NCBI RefSeq assembly: GCF_006542375.1
Contig: NZ_CP038143.1
Location: 124,001-188,000 of the forward strand
From: Oecophyllibacter saccharovorans
GTDB lineage: Bacteria > Pseudomonadota > Alphaproteobacteria > Acetobacterales > Acetobacteraceae
Reading direction: 5' to 3'
DNA: 64,000 nucleotides
Below, one piece after another: positions 48,676-57,759 of the stretch; the stretch's first letter is position 1, and every line of letters begins with the position of its first letter. Under the pieces are notes generated by a model, which saw only the letters and a program-made list of their open reading frames with translations, did not search any database and was not told where the DNA came from. Made by a program: the position numbers and the translations under genes.

Positions 48676-49965
48676 TCAGCCCTCCTCTTCCAACCGGCAT
48701 GCCGGCGCGCCGGCTCCAGGCAGGGAAGCTCGCAGGCACCGCGTCAGGTAAGCACGCAATTCTGTCTCTTTCACCAAAGCCAGGCTTTCCTCCAGGAAGG
48801 CCTCCACCAGCATGGCGCGCGCCTGGGGTTCGGCAATGCCACGTGCGCGCAGAAAAAAGAGCTGATCCTCGTCAAGCGCTCCGACCGTCGCACCGTGGCT
48901 GCATTTGACGTCGTCAGCAAAGATACGGAGCTCAGGCTTACTGTTGATCTGGGCTTCTTCCGAAAGCAGCAGCGCCTGGTTCAACTGCTCGCCATCCGTC
49001 TTCTGAGCTGCGCGTTCCACCAGAATCTGCCCCTGAAACACGCCAATCCCTTTTTCGTCCAGAACGCTGCGCACTGTCTGGCGTGAAGTACAGTCCGGTG
49101 CCTGGTGGCGGATACGGGAGGTCAGATCGTTAAGCCTGTCTCCGCCCACCACCTGCAGGGCATTGACCTGGGTATGCGCATGCGCACCCGCCAGCACCCC
49201 CCTGACCTCATGCCGCCCAAGCTCGCTGCCCTGATTGAGGGTGAAACCATCGTAAACGGCTCCTTCTTCAACCACACTGCCAAGCAGGGCCAGATGCACG
49301 GCTTGCGGGCTTTCATTCTGCTGTTTGACGTGCAGGCACCGTGCCCCTGCGCTGCAGGTCACGCGCGTCACGGGATTGGCCAGGTAATGACCGACCCCTG
49401 TCGCAATTTCCAGCACCTGCAGCGCCGCGTCCTTCTCCAGGAGGAATTCATGGCGCAGATGCGTCGACATGTCAGCGCCGTCATGCAGGCTGACCATGAT
49501 TATCAGTCCCGCATCCTGATTTTCTGGCACCTGCAGACGCAGCCCTTCCTGACACAGCGCGGCATTCAGCTGCTCGGAAAAACAGTTCTGCATATCAACC
49601 GGCAGAGAAGAATCAGACCGAGAGGATGTGGAAGACAGTCGTCTGACGCCTTGTGGCAGCCAGGTCAGCTCCGGCACCTCGAAGCCATTGCCGAACACGA
49701 TCAAACCCTGGGCTTCAGGCAGTTCAAGACGGTCCAGAAAGGCACGCGCCTTCTGCAGCGCCATGGGGCACGGCTCTTTCCAGGCTGTTCTGCCCAGCAT
49801 CTGCAGGGAGGTGTAATGCCAGGCCTCATCCTTGCGGGTTGGGAAATGTGCGCCTGGCAGCAGGGCGCCGTCATGCGCCCGCTCGGAAAAGGAAAGCCAC
49901 CCCGCGCTGGTGGCTGCCTGGCTGGCTGTTTCCTGCGAGACCGGAAGAGTGGCCTTTTCGCTCAT
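48676..49965 (-). CDS. sufD: Fe-S cluster assembly protein SufD
   Basis: Scaffold partner in SufBC2D, 429 residues. The C-terminal beta-helix region has the SufBD pattern: LNDLTSRIRHQAPDCTSRQTV, GIGVFQGQILVERAAQKTDG, and KPELRIFADDVKCSHGATVG followed by DEDQLFFLRARGI. The N-terminal part is divergent, as is usual for SufD. Its ATG overlaps the sufC stop by four bases. Confidence 0.93.
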   Translation of the reverse strand: MSEKATLPVSQETASQAATSAGWLSFSERAHDGALLPGAHFPTRKDEAWHYTSLQMLGRTAWKEPCPMALQKARAFLDRLELPEAQGLIVFGNGFEVPELTWLPQGVRRLSSTSSRSDSSLPVDMQNCFSEQLNAALCQEGLRLQVPENQDAGLIIMVSLHDGADMSTHLRHEFLLEKDAALQVLEIATGVGHYLANPVTRVTCSAGARCLHVKQQNESPQAVHLALLGSVVEEGAVYDGFTLNQGSELGRHEVRGVLAGAHAHTQVNALQVVGGDRLNDLTSRIRHQAPDCTSRQTVRSVLDEKGIGVFQGQILVERAAQKTDGEQLNQALLLSEEAQINSKPELRIFADDVKCSHGATVGALDEDQLFFLRARGIAEPQARAMLVEAFLEESLALVKETELRAYLTRCLRASLPGAGAPACRLEEEG

Positions 49966-50744
49966 GCAGCCTGCTCCAGATATTTGCGGTATCCGTTCTT
50001 TTCCAGCTCGTGCGCAACCTCCAGACCACCACTGTGGATAATACGGCCTTTCGCCATGACATGAATGCGATCGGGAACAATATAATCCAGCAGGCGCTGA
50101 TGATGGGTGATGACCAGAGCCGAAAAATCCGGATTGCGAAGGGAATTCACCCCTTCAGCCACAATCCGCAACGCATCAATGTCGAGCCCGCTGTCGGTTT
50201 CATCGAGAATGGCGAAAGAAGGCTGCAGCAGACGCATCTGCAGAACTTCGTTGCGTTTCTTCTCCCCGCCTGAAAAGCCGACATTCACGGCGCGCTTGAG
50301 CATTTCTTCAGGAATGGAAAGCTGTTTCATCTCCGCCCGGACGAGCTTGAGAAAACTGACCGCATCCAGCTCCGGCTCGCCGCGCGCACGCCTTACCGCA
50401 TTGAGCGATGTTCTCAGGAAATTGGCGTTGTTGACCCCGGGCAGCTCGACCGGCCCCTGAAAAGCCAGGAACAGGCCCAGCGCCACCCGTTCTTCAGGGG
50501 ACAGGGCCAGCAGGTCCTGATCCTTGAAAGTCACCTGTCCCCCGGTGACTTCATAATCCTTGCGGCCTGCCAGCGTGTAGGACAGCGTGGACTTGCCCGA
50601 GCCGTTGGGGCCCATGATGGCATGCACCTCTCCCTTGGGCACGACCAGGTCAACGCCCTTGAGAATGTCCTTGGGCACCCCGTCAGGCGTGCCGTCAGCA
50701 TCAACGCGCGCTTTCAGTCCCTGAATGTCGAGAAATCCGCTCAT
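49962..50744 (-). CDS. sufC: Fe-S cluster assembly ATPase SufC
   Basis: ABC-type ATPase of the SufBC2D scaffold, 260 residues. Walker A is GPNGSGKST at 45-53, the signature is FSGGEKKRNEVLQM and Walker B is AILDETDSGLDIDAL, typical of SufC rather than of a transporter. There is no membrane segment. It is tightly packed between sufB (six bases) and sufD (overlap). Confidence 0.97.
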   Translation of the reverse strand: MSGFLDIQGLKARVDADGTPDGVPKDILKGVDLVVPKGEVHAIMGPNGSGKSTLSYTLAGRKDYEVTGGQVTFKDQDLLALSPEERVALGLFLAFQGPVELPGVNNANFLRTSLNAVRRARGEPELDAVSFLKLVRAEMKQLSIPEEMLKRAVNVGFSGGEKKRNEVLQMRLLQPSFAILDETDSGLDIDALRIVAEGVNSLRNPDFSALVITHHQRLLDYIVPDRIHVMAKGRIIHSGGLEVAHELEKNGYRKYLEQAA

Positions 50745-50750
50745 GTCCTG

Positions 50751-52244
50751 TTACCCCACACTTCCCTCAAGGCTGACCTGCAGCAGCTTCTGTGCCTCCA
50801 CAGCAAACTCCATCGGCAGTTCCTGCAGCACTTCCCGGCAGAAACCATTGACGATCAGACCGATCGCCTCTTCTTCTGAAAATCCGCGCGCCTGACAGTA
50901 AAAAAGCTGATCATCGGAAATTTTCGATGTGGTCGCTTCATGCTCTATCCGCGCTGTCATGTTGCGGCTTTCAATATACGGCACCGTATGGGCACCACAC
51001 TGATCGCCGATCAGCAGGCTGTCACATTGCGTGAAATTACGCCCGTTCCGGGCACGGGGCTGCATGCGGACCAGACCGCGATAGGTGCTGTCGGATCTGC
51101 CGGCCGAAATGGTTTTGGCAATGATGGTCGATCGCGTGTCCGGCGCCAGATGGATCATTTTGGTGCCTGTATCGGCCTGCTGGCGCCGGTTGGTGACAGC
51201 CACGGAATAGAACTCTCCCACCGAGCCCGCACCGGCCAGGATACAGGAGGGATATTTCCAGGTGATGGCTGAACCTGTTTCCACCTGGGTCCAGGAAATC
51301 CGGGCCCGTTCCCCTTTGCAGATGCCCCGTTTGGTAACGAAGTTGTAGATTCCGCCTTTGCCTTCCTCATCACCTGGATACCAGTTCTGCACGGTCGAAT
51401 ATTTGATCGTGGCATCCTTCATCGCGATCAGTTCGACAACAGCGGCATGAAGCTGGTTTTCATCGCGTTGCGGGGCAGTGCATCCCTCGAGATAGGAAAC
51501 GTAGGAACCTTCTTCAGCAATGATCAGGGTGCGCTCGAACTGACCGGTATTGCGGGCATTGATGCGGAAATACGTGGAAAGCTCCATCGGGCAACGCACC
51601 CCCTTGGGCACGTAGACAAAAGAGCCATCCGTGAACACAGCCGAATTCAGGGCTGAAAAGTAATTATCTCCGACCGGCACCACACTGCCGAGATACTTCC
51701 TGACCAGTTCCGGGTATTTCTGAATGGCTTCAGAGATCGGGCAGAAGATCACTCCGGCCTCGGCCAGCGTTTTCTTGAAGGTGGTCGCCACCGAAACACT
51801 GTCGAAAACCGCGTCCACAGCTACCGGCATCCGTTCGTCCCGGTTTTCACCTGCCCCTTCAACCCCCGCCAGGATTTCCCGCTCATGCAGGGGAATACCG
51901 AGCTTTTCGTAGGTCCTCAGCAGTTCCGGATCAACTTCATCAAGGGATTTGGGACCAGGCTTCTTCTTGGGTTGCGCGAAGTAATGCAGATCCTGATAAT
52001 CTATCGGCGGATAATGCAGATCCGCCCAATGCGGCTCTTTTTTGGCCTTCCATGTCTCGAAAGCCTTAAGGCGCCAGTCGAGCATCCATTGCGGCTCTCC
52101 CTTGCGGGTTGAGATCAGACGGACGATCTCCTCATTCAGCCCCTTGGGGGCTAGCTCCATCTCGATATCTGTCTCAAAGCCCCACTCGTAATTCGAGTTG
52201 GCGAGCTTTTCGACCGTTTCACGGGTTTCCGACCCTGCGGGCAT
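50751..52244 (-). CDS. sufB: Fe-S cluster assembly protein SufB
   Basis: Main scaffold subunit on which the cluster is built, 497 residues. [61 protein letters not shown] and the C-terminal [22 protein letters not shown] are all diagnostic. ATG 52244 (GGAGAAGGAAAG upstream) is used; an in-frame start at 52298 would run toward the regulator stop with no site. It is the first structural gene after the Rrf2 regulator. Confidence 0.97.
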   Translation of the reverse strand: MPAGSETRETVEKLANSNYEWGFETDIEMELAPKGLNEEIVRLISTRKGEPQWMLDWRLKAFETWKAKKEPHWADLHYPPIDYQDLHYFAQPKKKPGPKSLDEVDPELLRTYEKLGIPLHEREILAGVEGAGENRDERMPVAVDAVFDSVSVATTFKKTLAEAGVIFCPISEAIQKYPELVRKYLGSVVPVGDNYFSALNSAVFTDGSFVYVPKGVRCPMELSTYFRINARNTGQFERTLIIAEEGSYVSYLEGCTAPQRDENQLHAAVVELIAMKDATIKYSTVQNWYPGDEEGKGGIYNFVTKRGICKGERARISWTQVETGSAITWKYPSCILAGAGSVGEFYSVAVTNRRQQADTGTKMIHLAPDTRSTIIAKTISAGRSDSTYRGLVRMQPRARNGRNFTQCDSLLIGDQCGAHTVPYIESRNMTARIEHEATTSKISDDQLFYCQARGFSEEEAIGLIVNGFCREVLQELPMEFAVEAQKLLQVSLEGSVG

Positions 52245-52341
52245 CTGCTTTCCTTCTCCTACAATCCCGTTCAGCGCCCGTATCCAAGCCGGCTTCAAAT
52301 TGATTTGACCATTGCCCTGAAGAATGCCAGGCCAACCGGCC

Positions 52342-52863
52342 TCATGAGCGGCTTATGTCCTCTGCCTCAACTGTTTCCCGGCCTGTCGAACGCCGGACAC
52401 CTGCCTGCCCCACTGGCAGATCAGTCAGCATACTGGCCGAAGGGCAGATCCCTCCTGGCGACTGCGGCTTACCGGCGCCCATATCGGCCAGGGTCATGCT
52501 TTCCAGCACGGTCCGCAACGCCTGGTTGACCTTGTCCCACTGACCGGACAGGCCGCATTTCGCGCCATGGGCACATTCATAACCATCACAACAGGCTGTA
52601 ATGGAGATCGGCCCGTCGATGGCCGTGATCACACGCGCAATGGAGATCTGCTCAAGCGGTTCGCCCAACCGGTAACCGCCACGCGCGCCCCGGAAGGAAA
52701 CCACCAGCCCGTTGGCAGCCAGCGCCTTGAGGAGCTTGGCGACAGTCGGCTCAGGCATGCCGGTTTCCTGGGCGAGAGCCACGGCCGTTGTCAGTTCACC
52801 GAGCTTGCCAAGACGCACCAGCAGTACTGCGGCATAATCGGCAAGCTTGGAAAGTCTCAACAT
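52342..52863 (-). CDS. Rrf2-family regulator of the suf operon
   Basis: Winged-helix repressor or activator that senses Fe-S status, 173 residues. [19 protein letters not shown] is the Rrf2 N-terminal helix; the wing is [12 protein letters not shown] Cys cluster at 91, 92, 97 and 103 ([16 protein letters not shown]) resembles the [2Fe-2S] ligands of IscR. After about 130 the C-terminus is a low-complexity extension. It heads the sufBCDS-sufT-sufA run, so autoregulation of the whole operon is likely. Confidence 0.9.
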   Translation of the reverse strand: MLRLSKLADYAAVLLVRLGKLGELTTAVALAQETGMPEPTVAKLLKALAANGLVVSFRGARGGYRLGEPLEQISIARVITAIDGPISITACCDGYECAHGAKCGLSGQWDKVNQALRTVLESMTLADMGAGKPQSPGGICPSASMLTDLPVGQAGVRRSTGRETVEAEDISRS

Positions 52864-52933
52864 AGAGGGGTTCCTGAATTCATCACGTGGTTTTCAAGCC
52901 CGGCTTTCAAGAATCATGGCAAAAATCATAATT

Positions 52934-52986
52934 GACCTGTCCATCATATTCCTACAGGACAGGTCCATTCAAGACCTGATAAGTCC
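52934..52986 (-). promoter_or_regulatory. suf operon promoter with overlapping inverted-repeat operator
   Basis: On the minus strand TTGAAT (52967-52972) and TATGAT (52943-52948) are spaced by 18 bases. A perfect inverted repeat, GACCTGTCC (52934-52942) and GGACAGGTC (52957-52965), brackets the -10 box. A related imperfect site, GACCTGATAAGTCC (52973-52986), lies next to it. The pattern fits an Rrf2-type operator. The remainder of the 52864-53181 gap holds no gene that I can see. Confidence 0.6.
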
Positions 52987-53181
52987 TTATTTGTCCTGAT
53001 GACCCATTCACGCCTGCCGGGTCAAGCTTTATTCCGGCCGGGACCGATCTGTGAAGATCAGTTTCCGCAGCCGCGGCTCTGGCAGACGGGGCCTGAAAGA
53101 AGAAAAGTTCCAACAAGCCGAAGAACACCGGACATTGCAGGCAGTTTACTCCTTCTAGGCGCCGGGCGCCACCGGCACTTC

Positions 53182-54549
53182 TCAGCTGCGCAACAGCCCG
53201 CCGAGCAGCCCTTCAAGCGCTGCGCCGATCAGAAAACCGACAACCGTGCCGTTGACCCGGATATAAGCGAGGTCCCGGCCCAGACCGGCTTCCAGCCGGC
53301 GCGACAGGCCTTCGCCATCCCACCCCTGAACGACCCGCGGAATCAGCACGGCTATCTCTTTACGGATTCCGGGCATAAGCCGCAGAATGCCCTGAACAAG
53401 GGTCTGATTGATCTTCCGGGCCAGAGGACCCTGCTGCTCCAGCGCACTGATAAACTGCTGCAGCAGGATGTCACAGGCCTGCGCACACCAGCCATCAGTG
53501 CGCGCGCTGTCTTCCAGAGCCATGGTACGCAATCTCTGCCACAGCCCCCCACCCCACTCACGCAGGCTGTCATGGCTCAGAAAACGCCCCAGATCCTGCA
53601 TCAGTTCGCGTGAACGGTCAGGCTCATCGGCCAGCAGGTTGATCTTGTCGCGCACCCATCCCGTAAAGCCGTGACGCAGTTCCGAATCCATGGGATCAAC
53701 CCGGTCCAGCTCCATCTTGAGGGCGCCCAGCACCTGATTGGCCACCGTTCCGCCCAGCGCCCAGCCCACAAAGCGCCCGCCCTGTTCACGCACACGGGCT
53801 GCCACGAAGTCCCGTACGTCGCCCTCGCGGGTCAGAACGAGTTCCTTGAACTGGGCCAGAAAGAAGGAGAACACTTCCTGGTGCACATCCTCATCCACCA
53901 TGGCACGCATACCGCGCATGAGCAGCGGATTGAGGTCCACCCCCGCAAGCAGCTGAGGGAAAATCTCCTTGAAGGCTGCAGCACTGCGGCCGTCCTCTAG
54001 ACGTTCGCACAGGCCGGGAATGACGCTGCGCAAAGCGGTACTCACGCTGGCAAAAGTTTCTGGCCGTGCCAGGGCCTGCGCGATCATCCGGGAAAAATCA
54101 CGTCCCTGCAGCAGACGTCCGACATCCTCATCTGTAAAAAAATGCCGCACGATAAAATTACCGAGCGCTTCACCCAGCTCTGCCTTACGGCGCGGTAGAA
54201 TGGCCGTATGTGGGATGGGCAGTCCCAGCGGATGCCGGAACAGAGCTGTGACGGCAAACCAGTCAGCCAGCCCTCCCACCACGCCAGCCTGAGTGCCGCT
54301 GCGCAGCATGTCGAGCCAGAGCGGATTACCGTACAGGCGCTGCCACAAAGGCAGACTCGCTCCCACCGCCAACCCTCCCATGGCAGCCAGAAGCAGGGTC
54401 GCCATTTTCCCGGGCGCGATCTTCCGCGCAACCGTTTCCACGGAGCCCCCGTTCACAGCTTGCGTCTTCCCGGCACCGGTCTTTTCCCCGGCCTGAAAGC
54501 TCTCCTGCCTGCCAGCTTCTTCACCCGCTCCTGTGTCCAGCATGTTCAT
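53182..54549 (-). CDS. DUF445 inner-membrane protein
   Basis: A 455-residue protein of the DUF445 (YjiN-like) family. The first 45 residues are low-complexity. One N-terminal membrane segment (MATLLLAAMGGLAVGASLPLW) is followed by the signature GVVGGLADWFAVTALFRHPLGLPIPHT. A long helical periplasmic or cytosolic region follows, and a C-terminal hydrophobic segment is GTVVGFLIGAALEGLLGGLL. The function of the family is not established. It is divergent from the PEPC-like gene. Confidence 0.85.
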   Translation of the reverse strand: MNMLDTGAGEEAGRQESFQAGEKTGAGKTQAVNGGSVETVARKIAPGKMATLLLAAMGGLAVGASLPLWQRLYGNPLWLDMLRSGTQAGVVGGLADWFAVTALFRHPLGLPIPHTAILPRRKAELGEALGNFIVRHFFTDEDVGRLLQGRDFSRMIAQALARPETFASVSTALRSVIPGLCERLEDGRSAAAFKEIFPQLLAGVDLNPLLMRGMRAMVDEDVHQEVFSFFLAQFKELVLTREGDVRDFVAARVREQGGRFVGWALGGTVANQVLGALKMELDRVDPMDSELRHGFTGWVRDKINLLADEPDRSRELMQDLGRFLSHDSLREWGGGLWQRLRTMALEDSARTDGWCAQACDILLQQFISALEQQGPLARKINQTLVQGILRLMPGIRKEIAVLIPRVVQGWDGEGLSRRLEAGLGRDLAYIRVNGTVVGFLIGAALEGLLGGLLRS

Positions 54550-54640
54550 GCAGATCTTCTAGCATTTTCTGCACTGAAACGACATCTGCAGCCCCCTCTT
54601 TCCAGGCCTGAAGTGCACGATTCCCTTCCCGGCAACACAG

Positions 54641-54680
54641 TTGTGGCTTATCCCGCTAAAGAGTACTGATAAAGTACTGA
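54641..54680 (+). promoter_or_regulatory. Candidate ppc promoter with paired AGTACTGA repeats
   Basis: TTGTGG (54641-54646) and TACTGA (54664-54669) are 17 bases apart. The octamer AGTACTGA occurs at 54662-54669 and 54673-54680, one helical turn apart, the first covering the -10 box. It lies 25-65 bases before the ppc start codon. Confidence 0.4.
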
Positions 54681-54705
54681 ATGCGGTTGCGTCGATGGAG
54701 GGAAC

Positions 54706-57609
54706 ATGGGACATTTCCCCGCCCACGATTGCCCCCTTATTCCTGGAAATGGTTCTTCGGAACAGAAGCGAGCCTTGACACCCATGACCCACCGTGCGTC
54801 TTCCCGTGCGACCTCTTCCCTGCCTTCTCTGACCGCTCTGACCCAACAGCTGGTCACCGACCCGGCCCATTCCCATACGACCCTGTCAGAGCTCATCACC
54901 AGTCTGGCAGCGCATGGCGAAAGCGGGAAAGGCATGGAGGAGCTGGAAAATCTCGTACGGGAACTGCGGGACCGCAACTTCGAAGGCCGCGCCCAGGCCC
55001 TGCGCCGCTATGTTGACCTGGATGGCACGCCTCCTGCGCAACGGCTCAAGGACGTCGCAGCGCAGCTTGTGGAGCAGGCAGACGAGCCACAAGCACTGAA
55101 TCAGGCCCGTATTGCCGCCGTTTTCACTGCGCATCCCACCTTTGCGCTGGCAGACGACGTCTATGCCCTTCTGGGCCGCAAAGCAGCTGATCCGCAAACC
55201 GTCATTCCCCAGCTTCCTACCCATCGTCGTCCCGGCCCGCCTACCCTCCCCGAGGAGCTGGGCCTGGCCTTGCAGGCCATAACACGGGGGCGCGATGCGC
55301 TGGACGTTCTCAACCGGGAAATCCTGCTCGCCGGCCACAAACGCTGGCCTGAAGCGACGCTGACGCCTGCGCCTGTGCTCCTGGCCAGTTGGGTAGGGTT
55401 TGATACGGACGGTCGTAACGACATCGGCTGGTGGGATACGATCCGCATTCGCCTGGAACTGAAATGCGCTCAGCTTGAGCGCCTGGCCGACCAGCTCGAA
55501 GCCTGCGGTGTGACAGACAGTGCGCTGGGCCAGCGGGTTCTGACCGCGCTTGAAGCCTCCCGCCAGCAACATGCGGCCTGTCCGCGTTCTTCCGCCGGCA
55601 GTCAGGTTGATCCCGAGGCGATTGCCGGATTTGCCCGCCAGCTGATCGCGCTGGAAAAAACGGCTCTTCTGGACGCGCGTGAACTGGCCCCGCTCTTCAC
55701 GCAGACCCGCCAGGCGCTTTCCGAGGAACGCAAGTTGCAGCTTGATACCGCACGGGCCGGATTCATGGCCCATGGGCTGGGTCTGTCCCACATGCATACG
55801 CGCCTCAATGCTGCACAGATCTACAACGTGGCGCGGACCCGGCTGGGTCTGACGGATGATCCGACCCTACCTTCACAGCGGCGCGTTCTGCTCAGCCGCA
55901 TTGACGAGGCCATGACTGACCTTAAGCCTGTACCGGTCGATTTCGGCGGTCTTCTGGTCGAGCCCAGTGCAGCAGCGCGTCTGATGATGACCATGGCGCA
56001 AATTCTCAAGCACATTGATGCCGGCTCCCCGATCCGTTTCCTGATTGCCGAGACCGAGAGCGGCTACACCCTGCTGGCCACCCTCTGGCTTGCCCGGCTG
56101 TTCGGCATTCAGGACCACCAGATCGACATCTCCCCTCTCTTTGAGACCGAGAGTGCGCTTGAAAACGGCGAGACCATTCTCGAGGAAGCCTTTCGCTCCC
56201 GACACTGGCGTGATTACCTGCAGGCCAATGGCAAGCTCTCCCTGCAGTTCGGCTACTCCGATTCCGGACGCTACGTAGGCCAGCTGGCAGCCGGCACTCT
56301 CGTCGAGCGCCTGCGCCTGCGTGCCCTGGCCCTGCTTCGGGAACACGGGATGGAAGACGTCTCGCTGCTCATGTTCGACACGCATGGCGAAAGCATCGGG
56401 CGCGGCGCCCATCCCTTCAGCCTGCGCGAACGGCTGGGCTATTTCTCACCTCCCCACACCCGCAGCGCGCTCAGAAAAGCCGGTATTCCCTGCCGCATCG
56501 AAAGCGCCTTTCAGGGGGGTGACGGTTACACACTTTTCGGCAATGAAGCCCTGGCGCAGGCCACCATCGCCACCCTGGCGGAATTCGCCTGTGATTTCTC
56601 CAGTGATGAAGACGACATTTCCAAAACCATGGCCCTGGAGAGCAAGGTCCTGCCGGCGTCAGAAGACCCGCTCTATGAACGACCGGACTTTGCTGTGGAT
56701 TTCTTCTCCACGATCGCTCTCAAGATGGGGGATCTTATCGATGATCCGGGCTATACCGCTCTGCTGAGTGCTTTCGGCCCGGCCCTGATCGATAAGACCG
56801 GCTCACGTCCTTCCGCACGACAGTCCGACACGGCGACCGTGACCCGCATCACTCATCCGGGCCAGATCCGCGCTATCCCCAACAATGCCATCCTGCAGCA
56901 GCTCGGCTGGTGGGCCAATGTCGTCCACGGCATGGGGGAAGCGGCCCAGCGCCACCCTGAAAGCTTTGCACAGCTGCGTGCCAATTCGCAGCGCTTCCGC
57001 CAGCAGATGGACTTCGCCCGCCAGGCCCTCGCTCATTCCGATCTCGACGTTCTGCGCAGCACCGTGCAGCATCTCGACCCCGGCACCTGGCTCGACCGGG
57101 CAGCCAACTGCGAGAACGAGGAACAGCGCGCGCATTACCTGGCCATCGCTCAGGGGCTGGAGGACCTGAAATTCTGGCAGCACTTGCCCGCCATGTTCCG
57201 CAGCATTCAGCGCGATCATATCGCCCTGCGCAGTGCCTGGCCGGAGGCGCCACGCATGGCGGCGGAAGAGAAACTGCTGCATGCGGTCCGATTTGCGCTG
57301 ATGGAACGGATCTGGCGCCTTTCCACCCGCATTCCCTATTTCGGCCCGCGCGGTACCATCACGCGCGAAGCGATTGCCACGCTCGTTCTCTGCCTCGACA
57401 TTCCCCGCGCCCTCAGCCTCCTGGAAGATCTTTTTCCCATCACTGCCCCCAGTATCGTCGATCTCGACTTCGGCGAACCGGGCGGTGCTGCCATGGCCCA
57501 GGGATTTGTACGCGAGCATGAGGAAATCTTCCGCCCCCTACAGCGTGCTTTCGATCTGTTGCGCGAAGTCGGCGTTGCAGTGATGCACGCAAATCATTCC
57601 TTCGGCTGA
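54706..57609 (+). CDS. ppc: Divergent phosphoenolpyruvate carboxylase
   Basis: A 967-residue protein aligning by motif order to PEPC, which carboxylates PEP to oxaloacetate to refill the TCA cycle. Seen: FTAHPTFALADD near 140 (catalytic His), WVGFDTDGRNDIGWW for WIGGDRDGNP, FGYSDSGRYVG near 516 for the GYSDSxKD metal site, and IRAIPNNAILQQLGWWANVVHG near 722 for LRAIPWIF. The usual glycine loop HGRGGSxGRG is replaced by THGESIGRGAHP near 558, so the arginine of that loop is missing. GGAGGG lies five bases before ATG 54706. Similar divergent forms occur in alphaproteobacteria; activity should not be assumed. Confidence 0.8.
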   Translation: MGHFPAHDCPLIPGNGSSEQKRALTPMTHRASSRATSSLPSLTALTQQLVTDPAHSHTTLSELITSLAAHGESGKGMEELENLVRELRDRNFEGRAQALRRYVDLDGTPPAQRLKDVAAQLVEQADEPQALNQARIAAVFTAHPTFALADDVYALLGRKAADPQTVIPQLPTHRRPGPPTLPEELGLALQAITRGRDALDVLNREILLAGHKRWPEATLTPAPVLLASWVGFDTDGRNDIGWWDTIRIRLELKCAQLERLADQLEACGVTDSALGQRVLTALEASRQQHAACPRSSAGSQVDPEAIAGFARQLIALEKTALLDARELAPLFTQTRQALSEERKLQLDTARAGFMAHGLGLSHMHTRLNAAQIYNVARTRLGLTDDPTLPSQRRVLLSRIDEAMTDLKPVPVDFGGLLVEPSAAARLMMTMAQILKHIDAGSPIRFLIAETESGYTLLATLWLARLFGIQDHQIDISPLFETESALENGETILEEAFRSRHWRDYLQANGKLSLQFGYSDSGRYVGQLAAGTLVERLRLRALALLREHGMEDVSLLMFDTHGESIGRGAHPFSLRERLGYFSPPHTRSALRKAGIPCRIESAFQGGDGYTLFGNEALAQATIATLAEFACDFSSDEDDISKTMALESKVLPASEDPLYERPDFAVDFFSTIALKMGDLIDDPGYTALLSAFGPALIDKTGSRPSARQSDTATVTRITHPGQIRAIPNNAILQQLGWWANVVHGMGEAAQRHPESFAQLRANSQRFRQQMDFARQALAHSDLDVLRSTVQHLDPGTWLDRAANCENEEQRAHYLAIAQGLEDLKFWQHLPAMFRSIQRDHIALRSAWPEAPRMAAEEKLLHAVRFALMERIWRLSTRIPYFGPRGTITREAIATLVLCLDIPRALSLLEDLFPITAPSIVDLDFGEPGGAAMAQGFVREHEEIFRPLQRAFDLLREVGVAVMHANHSFG

Positions 57610-57671
57610 CAGTTCCCTGCTGGCTACCCTGCTCAGCGCAATCGTCATAACATTACGGAACCAAAATATTC

Positions 57672-57708
57672 CTTCTCCCCTGAACTCATTCAGGGCACAA
57701 GGGAGAAG
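57672..57708. other. Hairpin between ppc and the S10 peptidase gene
   Basis: CTTCTCCC (57672-57679) pairs with GGGAGAAG (57701-57708), and an inner CCTGAA pairs with TTCAGG around a short loop. It lies about 60 bases after the ppc stop and 52 bases before the peptidase start. It may terminate ppc or form the peptidase leader. Confidence 0.5.
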
Positions 57709-57759
57709 CGACCCGCTTTCTGAGCACTGCTCATCATCTGTCTGCCCTTAGGAGTTCCG

